Shown here in pieces: positions 27,108-34,946 of a stretch of 42,463 nucleotides of DNA (its first letter is position 1; every line of letters begins with the position of its first letter). The position numbers and the translations under genes were made by a program. The notes under the pieces were generated by a model that was not told the origin of the DNA, made no database searches, and saw nothing but the letters and a program-made list of their open reading frames with translations. The stretch is taken from the NCBI RefSeq assembly GCF_900129365.1, contig NZ_FQVM01000021.1, positions 1-42,463 on the forward strand. The letters run 5' to 3'. The stretch comes from Clostridium fallax. GTDB lineage: Bacteria; Bacillota; Clostridia; Clostridiales; Clostridiaceae.

Positions 27108-27974
27108 ATGAATAAGAAAAATTTAACTTCATGGATATTATTGATTCCTGTATCTGTAATTATGCTATTTTTAGTAGTTTATCCTATTTTTAAAACATTT
27201 TTATTTAGTTTAGATAGATTTAATCTTACAGAACCAGGAAACATTAAATTTATAGGATTAAAAAATTATATTAAAGTTTTTAAAAGTGGTGATTTTTACT
27301 ATTCCCTAATAAATAGCTTGATTATAATTGCTTTTGTTATTATATTAGGCTTTACTTGTAGTTTATTAGTAGGATTATTATTAAATAAAAAATCTAGATT
27401 AAGTCCAGTTCTTACTGCTATTGCTATAATTCCATGGGCTTTACCACCAGTTGTTAACGGAATAATATGGAAATTTATCTTTTATCCAGGATATGGACTT
27501 GCTAATAAAATATTAATTAATAGTGGTTTAATTAATGAACCAATTACATGGACAACAAATAGATATATTTTAATGATTGTTATATCAATTGTAGTTGCTT
27601 GGAGAGTTATTCCTTTTTGTGCGATTGTAGTATTAGCAAATCTTCAAACTATTCCAAGTGAACTTTATGAAGCTGCAAAGGTTGATGGTGCTACAAAGGT
27701 TAAAGAGTTTTTTGAGATTACATTACCATTAATTCTTCCTTCACTTACATTAATACTAATAAATCTTACAATCAGTGCAATTAACGTATTTGATGAAATA
27801 GTAGCTCTTAATGGATATGCTTTTGAAGGACAAACACTTTTAATTTATAATTATATGAATACATTTAGCTTTATGAATTTTGGACTTGGAAGTGCAATTA
27901 CTTATATTATAATGATTCTTTCGGGAATTATAGGATATTTCTACATAAGAACCATGAGTAAAGACATTATATAG
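27108..27974 (+). CDS. Sugar ABC transporter permease (MalF type)
   Basis: A 288-residue binding-protein-dependent permease with six helices and the EAA loop EAAKVDGATKVKEFFEITLP. MalF-type features include the start LLIPVSVIMLFLVVYPI and the segment AIIPWALPPVVNGIIWKFIF. ATG 27108 is preferred; ATG 27099 overlaps the AAAGGAT ribosome binding site. It pairs with the next permease. No ATPase gene is present, so a shared MsmX-like ATPase elsewhere is likely. Confidence 0.88.
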   Translation: MNKKNLTSWILLIPVSVIMLFLVVYPIFKTFLFSLDRFNLTEPGNIKFIGLKNYIKVFKSGDFYYSLINSLIIIAFVIILGFTCSLLVGLLLNKKSRLSPVLTAIAIIPWALPPVVNGIIWKFIFYPGYGLANKILINSGLINEPITWTTNRYILMIVISIVVAWRVIPFCAIVVLANLQTIPSELYEAAKVDGATKVKEFFEITLPLILPSLTLILINLTISAINVFDEIVALNGYAFEGQTLLIYNYMNTFSFMNFGLGSAITYIIMILSGIIGYFYIRTMSKDII

Positions 27975-27990
27975 AAAGGAGATAAGAGAT

Positions 27991-28836
27991 ATGAAAGAAA
28001 AATTTTCAGAAAAAACTATATATTATATTGCAACTCTTATCTTTATAATTTTTACTTTAGGACCAATAATTTGGTGCTTTATAATAAGTATTACTCCAGA
28101 AAATGAAATGCTTAAAGAAACAGCAAGTTTACTTCCAAGTAGTATTACCCTAGGTAATTATAAAGAGATTTTAAATCCAAGTACACAATCTCATGTTATT
28201 TTATTTAATGGAATTAAAAATTCTTTAACTATAAGTGTAATAACACTTTTAATTGGTATACCTATTTCAGTAATTACAGGATTTACTTTTTCAAAGTATA
28301 GATTTAAAGGAAGAAACTTTATGATGAAATTTATATTAATTACAACAGTAATTCCAGTATTTACAACTATAATACCTATATATGGTATTTTTTCTGAATA
28401 TAATATGCTTGATAGCCTTTTTTGGATTAGTGTTATATATGTATCTTCTTTTATACCAATGAATACTTGGATAATGATGACATATTTTAATAGTATTCCA
28501 AAGGGAATTTGGGAAGCGGCAGAAGTAGATGGATGTAATGAAAGGGAAGCATTTTTTAAAGTAATTCTTCCTGTATCAACACCAATAATTTTTGCATGTA
28601 TGCTTATAATGTTTTTAATGAGTTGGAATCAATTTCAAATTCCACTTATTTTAACATCTTCACAGGAAAATAAAGTTGTAACTCTTATTATGTCAGAATT
28701 TATGTCTAGAGATTCTATAAGTTATGGAATGATTGCTACCTGTGGTATATTTTCTATTATTCCACCGACAATTATTGCAATTTTATTTAGAAAACTACTT
28801 ATTTCAGGACTTACATCAGGATCGGTTAAAGGATAA
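27991..28836 (+). CDS. Sugar ABC transporter permease (MalG type)
   Basis: A 281-residue permease with six helices and the EAA loop EAAEVDGCNEREAFFKVILP. MalG-type features are FTLGPIIWCFIISITPENEM and SYNTW-like SFIPMNTWIMMTYFNSIP. GAAAGGAGAT precedes the ATG, 16 bases after the first permease stop, so they are translated together. It completes the membrane channel of the carbohydrate importer. Confidence 0.88.
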   Translation: MKEKFSEKTIYYIATLIFIIFTLGPIIWCFIISITPENEMLKETASLLPSSITLGNYKEILNPSTQSHVILFNGIKNSLTISVITLLIGIPISVITGFTFSKYRFKGRNFMMKFILITTVIPVFTTIIPIYGIFSEYNMLDSLFWISVIYVSSFIPMNTWIMMTYFNSIPKGIWEAAEVDGCNEREAFFKVILPVSTPIIFACMLIMFLMSWNQFQIPLILTSSQENKVVTLIMSEFMSRDSISYGMIATCGIFSIIPPTIIAILFRKLLISGLTSGSVKG

Positions 28837-28890
28837 TAAAATAAAAATATTAAAGATTAAGAAGATAATATTAATATAACAAATAAAAGT

Positions 28891-28940
28891 GAGCTGTTTA
28901 AAATGAAAATTTAGTTTTTATTTTAAACAGCTCCTTTTTA
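28891..28940 (+). terminator. Terminator of the sugar ABC operon
   Basis: GAGCTGTTTAAAAT (28891-28904) pairs with its complement (28920-28933), followed by CTTTTTA. The AT-rich stretch to 29130 holds nothing else. Confidence 0.85.
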
Positions 28941-29130
28941 TAGAAAACAATTATAATATATAATTATTAAAATAGAAATCTATTATAAGATTATTTAAAA
29001 ACTTAACTTTAGATTATATTTATATAATGTATTATTTTGTTTGATTAAAAATATATTATAGAAAGAGGTTTATAATATTTTAAGATAAAATTTTAAAATA
29101 TTATTTTAATTATATAAGTTAATATTAAAC

Positions 29131-29997
29131 TTAAGAAATAGATTCTTTTGATAATTTATTATTATATACAAACATTGAAATAGATGCTGAAATAACAATT
29201 ATATATCCTATAATACTAAATTTTGTTGGAATTTCACCAAATAATATAAATCCTATAAGTGCTGTAAATAATACTTGAGTATAAGAGTAAATTGAAATTT
29301 CTTTTGCTGGTGCAAATTTATACGCACCGGTTATAGCAAAGAGGGCAATTGATGCAGTAACTCCTGCCATTAATAAATATATTAATTGAATAAAACTAAA
29401 GGATTTAAAATTTAATAGCATAAAGGGAAAAGTAGATACTGCAGAGAAAAATGCAAAGAAAAATACTATGGTAGCATTTTTTTCTCTATTGCTTAAATAT
29501 CTAATAAAAGCATATGAACCGCCAGCACAAATAGCAGATAAAACTCCTATTAGAGAAGGGATTATTGTTAAATTAAAGGAAGGTCTTATAATAAATAAGC
29601 TTCCTAAAAAACCTACTAATAAAATTATTAGTTGTGGTTTTGTAATTCTTTCCCTTAAAAATATACTAGAAAATATTATAACGAAAAATGGAGAAAGTTG
29701 ATTAAGCATATTAGCATCTGCTAAAATTAAATGTTCAATAGCATAAAAATTAGCTACTATACCTATAGTACCTAGTAAAGCTCTTCCAAATAAAAACTTT
29801 CTATTTTCTTTTTTTCCAAAAAGACTATCTTTATTTTTTCTTATTAGATAATAGGCAGCAAAACAGGTTACTAAATTTCTGAAAAAACTTTTTTCAATTG
29901 CTGGGATATTTCCTGAAAGTTTAACAAAAGTGCTCATAAGAGCATAAAACAATGCTGAAGTTATTAATAATAAAATTGCTTTGTCTTTATCTTTCAT
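29131..29997 (-). CDS. EamA/DMT-superfamily transporter
   Basis: A 288-residue protein with ten predicted helices in two EamA repeats. Landmarks are YALMSTFVKLSGNIPAIEKS, LADANMLNQLSPFFVIIFS, and YSYTQVLFTALIGFILFGEI. The usual role is export or uptake of small metabolites such as amino acids or nucleosides; the substrate is not predictable. AAAGGAG (30010-30016) directly abuts the ATG at 30009, so the in-frame ATG at 29997 is more likely. Confidence 0.8.
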   Translation of the reverse strand: MKDKDKAILLLITSALFYALMSTFVKLSGNIPAIEKSFFRNLVTCFAAYYLIRKNKDSLFGKKENRKFLFGRALLGTIGIVANFYAIEHLILADANMLNQLSPFFVIIFSSIFLRERITKPQLIILLVGFLGSLFIIRPSFNLTIIPSLIGVLSAICAGGSYAFIRYLSNREKNATIVFFFAFFSAVSTFPFMLLNFKSFSFIQLIYLLMAGVTASIALFAITGAYKFAPAKEISIYSYTQVLFTALIGFILFGEIPTKFSIIGYIIVISASISMFVYNNKLSKESIS

Positions 29998-30016
29998 ATA
30001 TAATTGCATCTCCTTT

Positions 30017-30373
30017 GTAATTGGAACTTTCCTGCATTCTATATGTTTACCATATACTATTAAATTTATAAATGCAAATATATATTATTATATAAATATA
30101 AACTTAAATTCTATATTTAAATTTAAATAATAGGTGTCAAATTAAAATTTTATAATTTGCACAAATCAATTTTATATTTTAATAAGAGATCATTGAATTG
30201 ATTAATAATAAAATATATAAAAGCAGATTTTTTTGGATTAAATATATTTACTTTTATCTTGAATTGACACATAATAAAGTTTGCTTATTTTTTAAAATGC
30301 CTATATATTAAGTAACATTATATTTTTATCTACATAATATATAAATATAGTTATAGATGAAAGGATTTTATTT
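30017..30373. other. Divergent region upstream of cotJA
   Basis: AT-rich gap between the EamA gene and cotJA. CATAATAT at 30333-30340 fits a sigma-E/sigma-K -10 (CATANNNT), as expected for a coat operon, but no convincing -35 was seen. Nothing else recognised. Confidence 0.4.
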
Positions 30374-30532
30374 ATGTCGTCTTGTTTTACCCATGAAAAA
30401 AATAATTTAGAGTATGCACGTGCATATATATTACCTCAGAAATATAAAAATTTGATATGTTCAGTTGATGAGGCTTTTAGGAAAGGCACAATATTTGAAG
30501 ATTTATATAAACCTTATAAAGAGAAGAAATAA
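30374..30532 (+). CDS. cotJA: Spore coat associated protein CotJA
   Basis: A 52-residue protein (ATG 30374, TAA 30530-30532) with the CotJA pattern LEYARAYILPQKYKNL, then VDEAFRKGTIFEDLYKPY. CotJA and CotJC form part of the inner spore coat in Bacillus, and the three cotJ genes are co-transcribed in the mother cell. Here it is 18 bases before cotJB. The weak GAAAGG ribosome binding site lies about 9 nt upstream. Confidence 0.85.
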   Translation: MSSCFTHEKNNLEYARAYILPQKYKNLICSVDEAFRKGTIFEDLYKPYKEKK

Positions 30533-30550
30533 ATAATGGTGAGGTAAAAA

Positions 30551-30802
30551 ATGAAATCAGTTGAATTGTTAAATCGTATACAGAGGATGCAATTTTATGC
30601 AGTAGAATTAAATCTTTATCTTGATAATTTCCCTAATAATAAAAAAGCTATAGAAGATTATAGAGAAGTTTCTCAAAGGTTAAAGGAATTAATAGGTGAG
30701 TATGAGCTTAAATATGGCCCTATCACAAATTTTGGGTCTGCTTGTATTGAGGATCCAGATTCTTGGATTAACAGACCTTGGCCTTGGGAAATTAAGAGTT
30801 AG
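30551..30802 (+). CDS. cotJB: Spore coat protein CotJB
   Basis: An 83-residue CotJB: LLNRIQRMQFYAVELNLYLD, then KLKEYEL-like RLKELIGEYELKYGPITNFG and the family ending WINRPWPWEI. GGTGAGG lies just upstream. It forms the middle gene of the cotJ operon, with cotJC starting 12 bases later. Confidence 0.9.
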   Translation: MKSVELLNRIQRMQFYAVELNLYLDNFPNNKKAIEDYREVSQRLKELIGEYELKYGPITNFGSACIEDPDSWINRPWPWEIKS

Positions 30803-30814
30803 GGGGATTTGAGT

Positions 30815-31384
30815 ATGTGGTATTATGTAAAAACTTTAGAATATCCTATAAATCTAAAATGTAATGATCTTAGAATGGCAAAGTTTTTAATTTCTCAGTA
30901 TGGTGGTCCAGATGGAGAACTAAGTGCAGCACTTAGATATTTGAATCAAAGATATACAATGCCAACAAATAAAGCTAAAGGGTTACTAACTGATATAGGT
31001 ACAGAAGAAATGGCCCATGTAGAAATGATTGCAACTATGATTTATCAATTAATGGAAAATGCTTCAATTGAAGATTTAAAAAAGGCTGGACTTGCAGGTC
31101 ACTACACAGATCATGGTAAAGCATTATATTATTGTGATGCCCAAGGGAATCCATGGACAGCTACCTATATTCAAGCAAAAGGTGATGTTATAGCTGATTT
31201 ACATGAAGACATGGCTGCAGAACAAAAAGCTAGAGCTACTTATGAATGGCTTATAAACTTAACTGATGACCAAGATATAAAAGAAATTTTACGTTTTCTA
31301 AGAGAAAGAGAAATAGTTCATTATCAAAGATTTGGAGAAGCCTTAATGGACGTTCAAGATAATTATAAATGTAAAGATAAATAG
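30815..31384 (+). CDS. cotJC: Spore coat protein CotJC, manganese-catalase family
   Basis: A 189-residue ferritin-like protein of the Mn-catalase family. Metal-ligand helices are visible as TDIGTEEMAHVEMIATMIYQ (Glu-Glu-xx-His) and LHEDMAAEQKARATYEWL, with REREIVHYQRFGEAL at the C-terminus. ATG 30815 follows AGGGGGAT and gives the canonical start MWYYVK; an in-frame TTG at 30809 is too close to that site. It probably protects or structures the spore coat, with possible peroxide breakdown. Confidence 0.92.
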   Translation: MWYYVKTLEYPINLKCNDLRMAKFLISQYGGPDGELSAALRYLNQRYTMPTNKAKGLLTDIGTEEMAHVEMIATMIYQLMENASIEDLKKAGLAGHYTDHGKALYYCDAQGNPWTATYIQAKGDVIADLHEDMAAEQKARATYEWLINLTDDQDIKEILRFLREREIVHYQRFGEALMDVQDNYKCKDK

Positions 31385-31415
31385 TTAAGATGTATATAAA
31401 TATCATTTAACTAAA

Positions 31416-31483
31416 ACATTCCCTTTAAAGTAGTCAGAATGGAGAGACATTTTAAAATCTACTTTAAAGGGAATGTCTTTTAT
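31416..31483 (+). terminator. Terminator of the cotJ operon
   Basis: An 18-bp perfect stem (ACATTCCCTTTAAAGTAG with its complement at 31459-31476), 25-nt loop, then CTTTTA. The following 31484-31704 is AT-rich without visible genes. Confidence 0.85.
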
Positions 31484-31704
31484 GTTTAAAAATATAAATT
31501 AGTTAAGAATCTTTTTATACTTTACCTATGGTTTATTATAGTATATTAAATAAATTAAATTTCAAATAATTTTAATGAGTATAAATATTATAGAAATATT
31601 TATGCTATATTTATAATAAAGATTGTAATAATTTTAGAAGTATTTAAATAGATAAATAAGAAATTTAACTATGAAGTTTATAAGATTTAAGGGGGAGAAA
31701 AATT

Positions 31705-32025
31705 ATGGTTATAGGTATTATATTAATAGGAGTTGGCTTAATATGTTGTGCTCTTGGCATTGGAACTTATATAAAACAGATTCCACCATTTTTAATGACT
31801 AATTATATTATAGGAACAAAGACTGAGAAAAATAAACTAAAAAATAATATTGAATTATGTAGATTTTCTGGAATACTATTAGGCTTATTGGGAATTTCAG
31901 GTATATTAGCTGGGACCTCTCTTTTAGCTAATATAACTTTTATTAGATATATTGCTATAGTTATTGTTTTTATAGATGTTATATATGGATTATTTAAAAT
32001 AATTAAAGGAGAAATGGAACATTAA
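31705..32025 (+). CDS. Small membrane protein, DUF3784-like
   Basis: 106 residues with three hydrophobic helices (about 2-22, 50-72, 76-96) and a short polar loop (IIGTKTEKNKLKNNIELCRF) after the first. The helix-loop-helix-helix plan resembles DUF3784 membrane proteins, which I cannot confirm. GGGGGAGA precedes ATG 31705. Function unknown. Confidence 0.6.
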   Translation: MVIGIILIGVGLICCALGIGTYIKQIPPFLMTNYIIGTKTEKNKLKNNIELCRFSGILLGLLGISGILAGTSLLANITFIRYIAIVIVFIDVIYGLFKIIKGEMEH

Positions 32026-32045
32026 TTTTTAGTTATTTAGATTTT

Positions 32046-32231
32046 TGATAAATTTAATATTTTAGAAAATGAACCAATAGGAGTTTTGAATAGAAAACTG
32101 GAATGGATATTTTAGACAAGCTAAAGGAATTAAATAATTTTGGTAAAACAATAATTGCAATAACTCATGATGATGTTGTAGCAAAAAACTGTCATATAAT
32201 AATATATATAGAAGATGGAGTTATTAAATAG
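32046..32231 (+). pseudogene. ABC transporter ATPase remnant (C-terminal part)
   Basis: The intact frame from ATG 32103 reads MDILDKLKELNNFGKTIIAI followed by THDD (H-loop) and an ending IYIEDGVIK, the C-terminus of a MacB/LolD-type ATPase. Just upstream, in another frame, NEPIGVLNRK matches a decayed Walker B/D-loop (DEPTGALDSK). Restoring one A in the A-run at about 32093-32097 joins the two as ...NRKTGMDIL. Walker A and the signature motif are gone. This is a 5'-deleted, frameshifted remnant directly before the CRISPR locus. Confidence 0.75.
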
Positions 32232-32252
32232 GATATTTTAGGTATATAAATA

Positions 32253-32281
32253 TTGATATGTATATTAAAAAAATATATAAT
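32253..32281 (+). promoter_or_regulatory. Dedicated promoter of the mini-CRISPR RNA
   Basis: TTGATA (32253-32258) and TATAAT (32276-32281) are separated by exactly 17 bases. Transcription is expected near 32288, at the start of the first degenerate repeat. There is no room for, and no sign of, a protein-coding gene between this promoter and the terminator at 32364-32417. Confidence 0.75.
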
Positions 32282-32284
32282 ATA

Positions 32285-32417
32285 TATTAATATTAACATA
32301 AGATGTATTGAAATGAATTTGATGACAAATATTTCATATTACATTAACTTTAACATAAGATGTAAATAAAACAAACCTATTGATAAATATATATTTATCA
32401 ATAGGTTTGTTTTATTT
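32285..32417 (+). ncRNA. crRNA-like guide RNA from a degenerate two-repeat mini-CRISPR
   Basis: Degenerate repeat 1 (32285-32314) matches the array repeat at 25 of 30 positions, including an intact last-8 ATTGAAAT (the 5' handle of crRNAs). Degenerate repeat 2 (32342-32371) matches at 22 of 30 and has lost that handle. Both keep the ACAT/ATGT stem and share the same loop change (GAG to AAG). Between them is a 27-nt spacer-like segment (32315-32341). A promoter precedes and a perfect terminator palindrome follows. The spacer start matches the cas6 promoter region. The likely role is a guide for Cas6/Cascade that represses the cas operon, as CreA/CreR-type guides do in haloarchaeal I-B. Processing and function are inferred. 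Confidence 0.8.
32364..32417 (+). terminator. 27-bp perfect palindrome terminating the guide RNA
   Basis: The left arm (32364-32390) and right arm (32391-32417) are exact reverse complements; the core pairs ACAAACCTATTGATAAAT with ATTTATCAATAGGTTTGT. A T-rich end (TTTTATTTT) closes the right arm. The left arm overlaps the last bases of degenerate repeat 2. Confidence 0.85.
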
Positions 32418-32432
32418 TAAAATTAATAATTA

Positions 32433-32453
32433 TCAGAATTTGATGATAAATAT
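32433..32453 (+). promoter_or_regulatory. Protospacer-like target of the mini-CRISPR guide, with TCA PAM
   Basis: GAATTTGATGATAAATAT (32436-32453) equals the first 18 nt of the guide except at position 12 (T for C). It is preceded by TCA (32433-32435). Beyond position 18 there is no match. The site ends one base before the cas6 promoter -35 box, so a Cascade footprint extending 3' would cover the promoter. Confidence 0.75.
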
Positions 32454-32454
32454 A

Positions 32455-32483
32455 TTGAAAATAAAATTTCGTGGTAATATAAT
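32455..32483 (+). promoter_or_regulatory. Promoter of the cas operon
   Basis: TTGAAA (32455-32460) and TATAAT (32478-32483) with a 17-base spacer. Transcription should start near 32490, 24 bases before the cas6 ATG, leaving a short leader that includes AAGGAGG. Confidence 0.8.
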
Positions 32484-32513
32484 GAAATTAAAGAAATTTA
32501 AGGAGGTGATTAT

Positions 32514-33212
32514 ATGAGCTTTAAAGTATATGAATTATCAATAAAAGTATATCTAACAAAAGATATAGATAAGGAGGAGTGTTCTTCTAATTTATGCAAA
32601 CTTATTGATAATAATTTTTTAAATAGCGAGGTTTTTAAAGAGTTTCATGAGGAAAATAAATTTAAACTTTATGTATTTGATAATTTATATCCAATAGAAA
32701 AAGATGGAATTTATAAAGAAGGAAGTATCTATAGTTTTAGGTTAAGAACTATAGATGAATCACTAAAAGATTTTTTAGAAAAATATTTAGTAAATAGTTA
32801 TACAAAAAAAATAAAGGTTTTAACTATTAAAACTAGAGTTATCGCTAAAAAAAATATAGATAAACTTTATAGCATTACTCCAGCAGTTTGTAAATTCAAA
32901 GATGGATATTGGAGAAAAAATCATAGTCTTTGCGAATTTGAAAATAGAATAAAATCTAACCTTATAAAGAAATATAATGAATTTACAAAAGAAAAAATAG
33001 ATGAAAATTTTCAGCTTTTTGATTATATAGAATTTAAGAATAAAAAACCAATAGCAATAAATATAAAATCAATAAAATTGTTAGGCGATAAGATTGAGAT
33101 AAGAATTTGCAATGATGAATTATCTCAACTATTAGCTTATATGGCTATTGGAGTAGGTGTTAATGAGTTGAATTCTAGGGGGTGTGGCTTTGTCAATTAT
33201 AAATATCTTTAA
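32514..33212 (+). CDS. cas6: CRISPR repeat endoribonuclease Cas6
   Basis: A 232-residue Cas6 with the two-ferredoxin-fold plan and the C-terminal glycine-rich loop GVGVNELNSRGCGFVNYKYL typical of the family. It would cut the array transcript at the base of the ACAT/ATGT stem, leaving the 8-nt AUUGAAAU handle. The catalytic residues cannot be assigned by eye. It is the first gene of the operon, with AAGGAGGTG before ATG 32514, and lies downstream of the probable autorepression site. Confidence 0.92.
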   Translation: MSFKVYELSIKVYLTKDIDKEECSSNLCKLIDNNFLNSEVFKEFHEENKFKLYVFDNLYPIEKDGIYKEGSIYSFRLRTIDESLKDFLEKYLVNSYTKKIKVLTIKTRVIAKKNIDKLYSITPAVCKFKDGYWRKNHSLCEFENRIKSNLIKKYNEFTKEKIDENFQLFDYIEFKNKKPIAINIKSIKLLGDKIEIRICNDELSQLLAYMAIGVGVNELNSRGCGFVNYKYL

Positions 33213-33229
33213 GAATGAGAGGTGATTAA

Positions 33230-34945
33230 ATGCTTAAAGATGTTATATATACATTTGAGCCAAAATATAAGATGATAGGAGAAAAATTTATAACTGATAA
33301 TTATGATTTGGGAATAGGATCTTATATTTTATTAAAAAAAGATGGAACTTATGAAGAACCTATTGAAATTACTAAAGATTTTGATAAAAGTAATTCTAAT
33401 TATAGAAAACTATGTAATTTAGATTATTTATCAAGAATTACAGATACTAATAAATCAGTAGATAGGAAAAAAATAATTCTTAGTAACAACTACTTAGCTT
33501 TTATTGGGAAAAAAGATAAATTAAAAGAAAAAATAAAAAATAAAGAAATACATAAGATTGTAAAAAACTTTTATAAGACTTTAGAAAATCCTTCAGAAAA
33601 GTATTCAGGAAAAACTTTAGAACTATATAATAAAGCTTTAGATAAATATGGGAAGTCTAATTTAGAAGATCTTAACTTTGTAAAAAATTGGATAGAGAAT
33701 AACTTAGAAAATATATTAAATGAAGTAAAAGATGACAAAAATTATATAAAGATTTTTTTAGATTTAGATATAGAGGAATATGAAAGAGAAAGTAATAAAT
33801 ATATAATACCTAATAACTTCAATAAAAACGATTACAATATAAAGATAAATGATTATATATTTGGATTACCTAATGATAATATGAGTCTTAATGCAAAAAA
33901 ACCATATTTAGAGCATAAAACTAGAAAAAATTCTATTCCTTATTTAATATCTGAAGAAGAAGCAATGCTTCAAAAGAAGTTTTTTGATCATTTATATAAT
34001 AATTTAGTTAAAGGAAAGTCTAATGTATATATAGATGAGGATTTACATTTTTTAAATAATGAAGAAAACATAGACAGAAGATTTTCAGGATATTACTTAA
34101 AATTAAAAAAAGGCAAAGAGGTAGAGATTTTAGATTTTGATACAATAGTAGATTATAATCCTCACTTAGAAGGATTTTTTATTACAATGCCTATTGATAT
34201 TGATTACAAAGAAAAAAAAGATGAAACTTTAAGTAAAGGTCCTATATTAGAACTAAAAGATCTTCAAAGGTATGTAGATAAAATATTTTTCAACAAATTT
34301 CTTATTAATAATTATTTTGCAGAACCAAAAGATATAACATTAAATGATAATAAAATTAAAGAAGCCTTATTAAAGTATAGAAAAGGTTTTTTTGATTGGT
34401 TTTTTAAAGGAAATAATAAAATAGTAAGGGGATTTATAGATAATATGTCTTTAAATCTTATTAAAAATTCTATAATTAAAGGTTTTTATTTAAGGGCTAA
34501 AGAGCAATTTAATTTAAGAGTTGCATTTTTAGAATATTTTAAAGGAGGAGATAATATGGCGGATAAACTAAAAAAATTATCTGACATTTTAGAAGAAAAA
34601 ATAAATAGTAAAGAAACACAAAGTTTTAACAATGATGAAGAATACTATTTTGGTGTTGGCCAAGTTGTTAGCTATTTAATATCATTAAATAGGTCTAGTA
34701 AAAAAATGCATTCATTAATAAATCCTATTTTAAATAGTAGAAATGATGAGAGACTAAAAAATGAGATAAAAAAATTATTTATAAAATACAATTATACAAT
34801 TGAAAAGCATAGCAAGAGATTTAATAATCTATATGCAATGATAGAAGGATATGTTCCAAATAAAGATATAAATCAAGATATGTTAATTGCTGGATATTTA
34901 CATTCAAGCTTAATTTATAAGAAAGATAAAGAGGAGGAGAATTAA
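33230..34945 (+). CDS. cas8b: Type I-B Cascade large subunit Cas8b
   Basis: A 571-residue protein in the Cas8b position (cas6-X-cas7-cas5). It has the size and low sequence conservation of the family, and no zinc-finger CxxC pair was seen. In type I-B it recognises the PAM and recruits Cas3. GAGAGGTG precedes ATG 33230. Residues 443-571 are a helical module that also has its own start codon (see cas11b). The stop is one base before the cas7 ATG, so the two are translationally coupled. Assignment rests largely on context. Confidence 0.85.
   Translation: MLKDVIYTFEPKYKMIGEKFITDNYDLGIGSYILLKKDGTYEEPIEITKDFDKSNSNYRKLCNLDYLSRITDTNKSVDRKKIILSNNYLAFIGKKDKLKEKIKNKEIHKIVKNFYKTLENPSEKYSGKTLELYNKALDKYGKSNLEDLNFVKNWIENNLENILNEVKDDKNYIKIFLDLDIEEYERESNKYIIPNNFNKNDYNIKINDYIFGLPNDNMSLNAKKPYLEHKTRKNSIPYLISEEEAMLQKKFFDHLYNNLVKGKSNVYIDEDLHFLNNEENIDRRFSGYYLKLKKGKEVEILDFDTIVDYNPHLEGFFITMPIDIDYKEKKDETLSKGPILELKDLQRYVDKIFFNKFLINNYFAEPKDITLNDNKIKEALLKYRKGFFDWFFKGNNKIVRGFIDNMSLNLIKNSIIKGFYLRAKEQFNLRVAFLEYFKGGDNMADKLKKLSDILEEKINSKETQSFNNDEEYYFGVGQVVSYLISLNRSSKKMHSLINPILNSRNDERLKNEIKKLFIKYNYTIEKHSKRFNNLYAMIEGYVPNKDINQDMLIAGYLHSSLIYKKDKEEEN
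34556..34945 (+). CDS. cas11b: Internally initiated Cascade small subunit Cas11b
   Basis: An in-frame ATG at codon 443 of cas8b is preceded by a near-perfect ribosome binding site, AAAGGAGGAG (34541-34550), 5 nt away, inside the coding sequence. It would give a 129-residue, mostly helical protein beginning MADKLKKLSDILEEKI. Type I-B, I-C and I-D systems are known to make their Cas11 small subunit from such an internal start within cas8/cas10d. The Gly-Gly-Asp-Asn residues encoded by the Shine-Dalgarno form a plausible linker in Cas8b. Confidence 0.85.
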   Translation: MADKLKKLSDILEEKINSKETQSFNNDEEYYFGVGQVVSYLISLNRSSKKMHSLINPILNSRNDERLKNEIKKLFIKYNYTIEKHSKRFNNLYAMIEGYVPNKDINQDMLIAGYLHSSLIYKKDKEEEN

Positions 34946-34946
34946 T

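Noticed and set aside
32285..32371. Degenerate repeats as simple leftover of an old array
   Set aside because: Chance decay would not be expected to keep a dedicated promoter, terminator, stem, handle and an 18-nt match to the cas promoter; kept as a testable alternative only.
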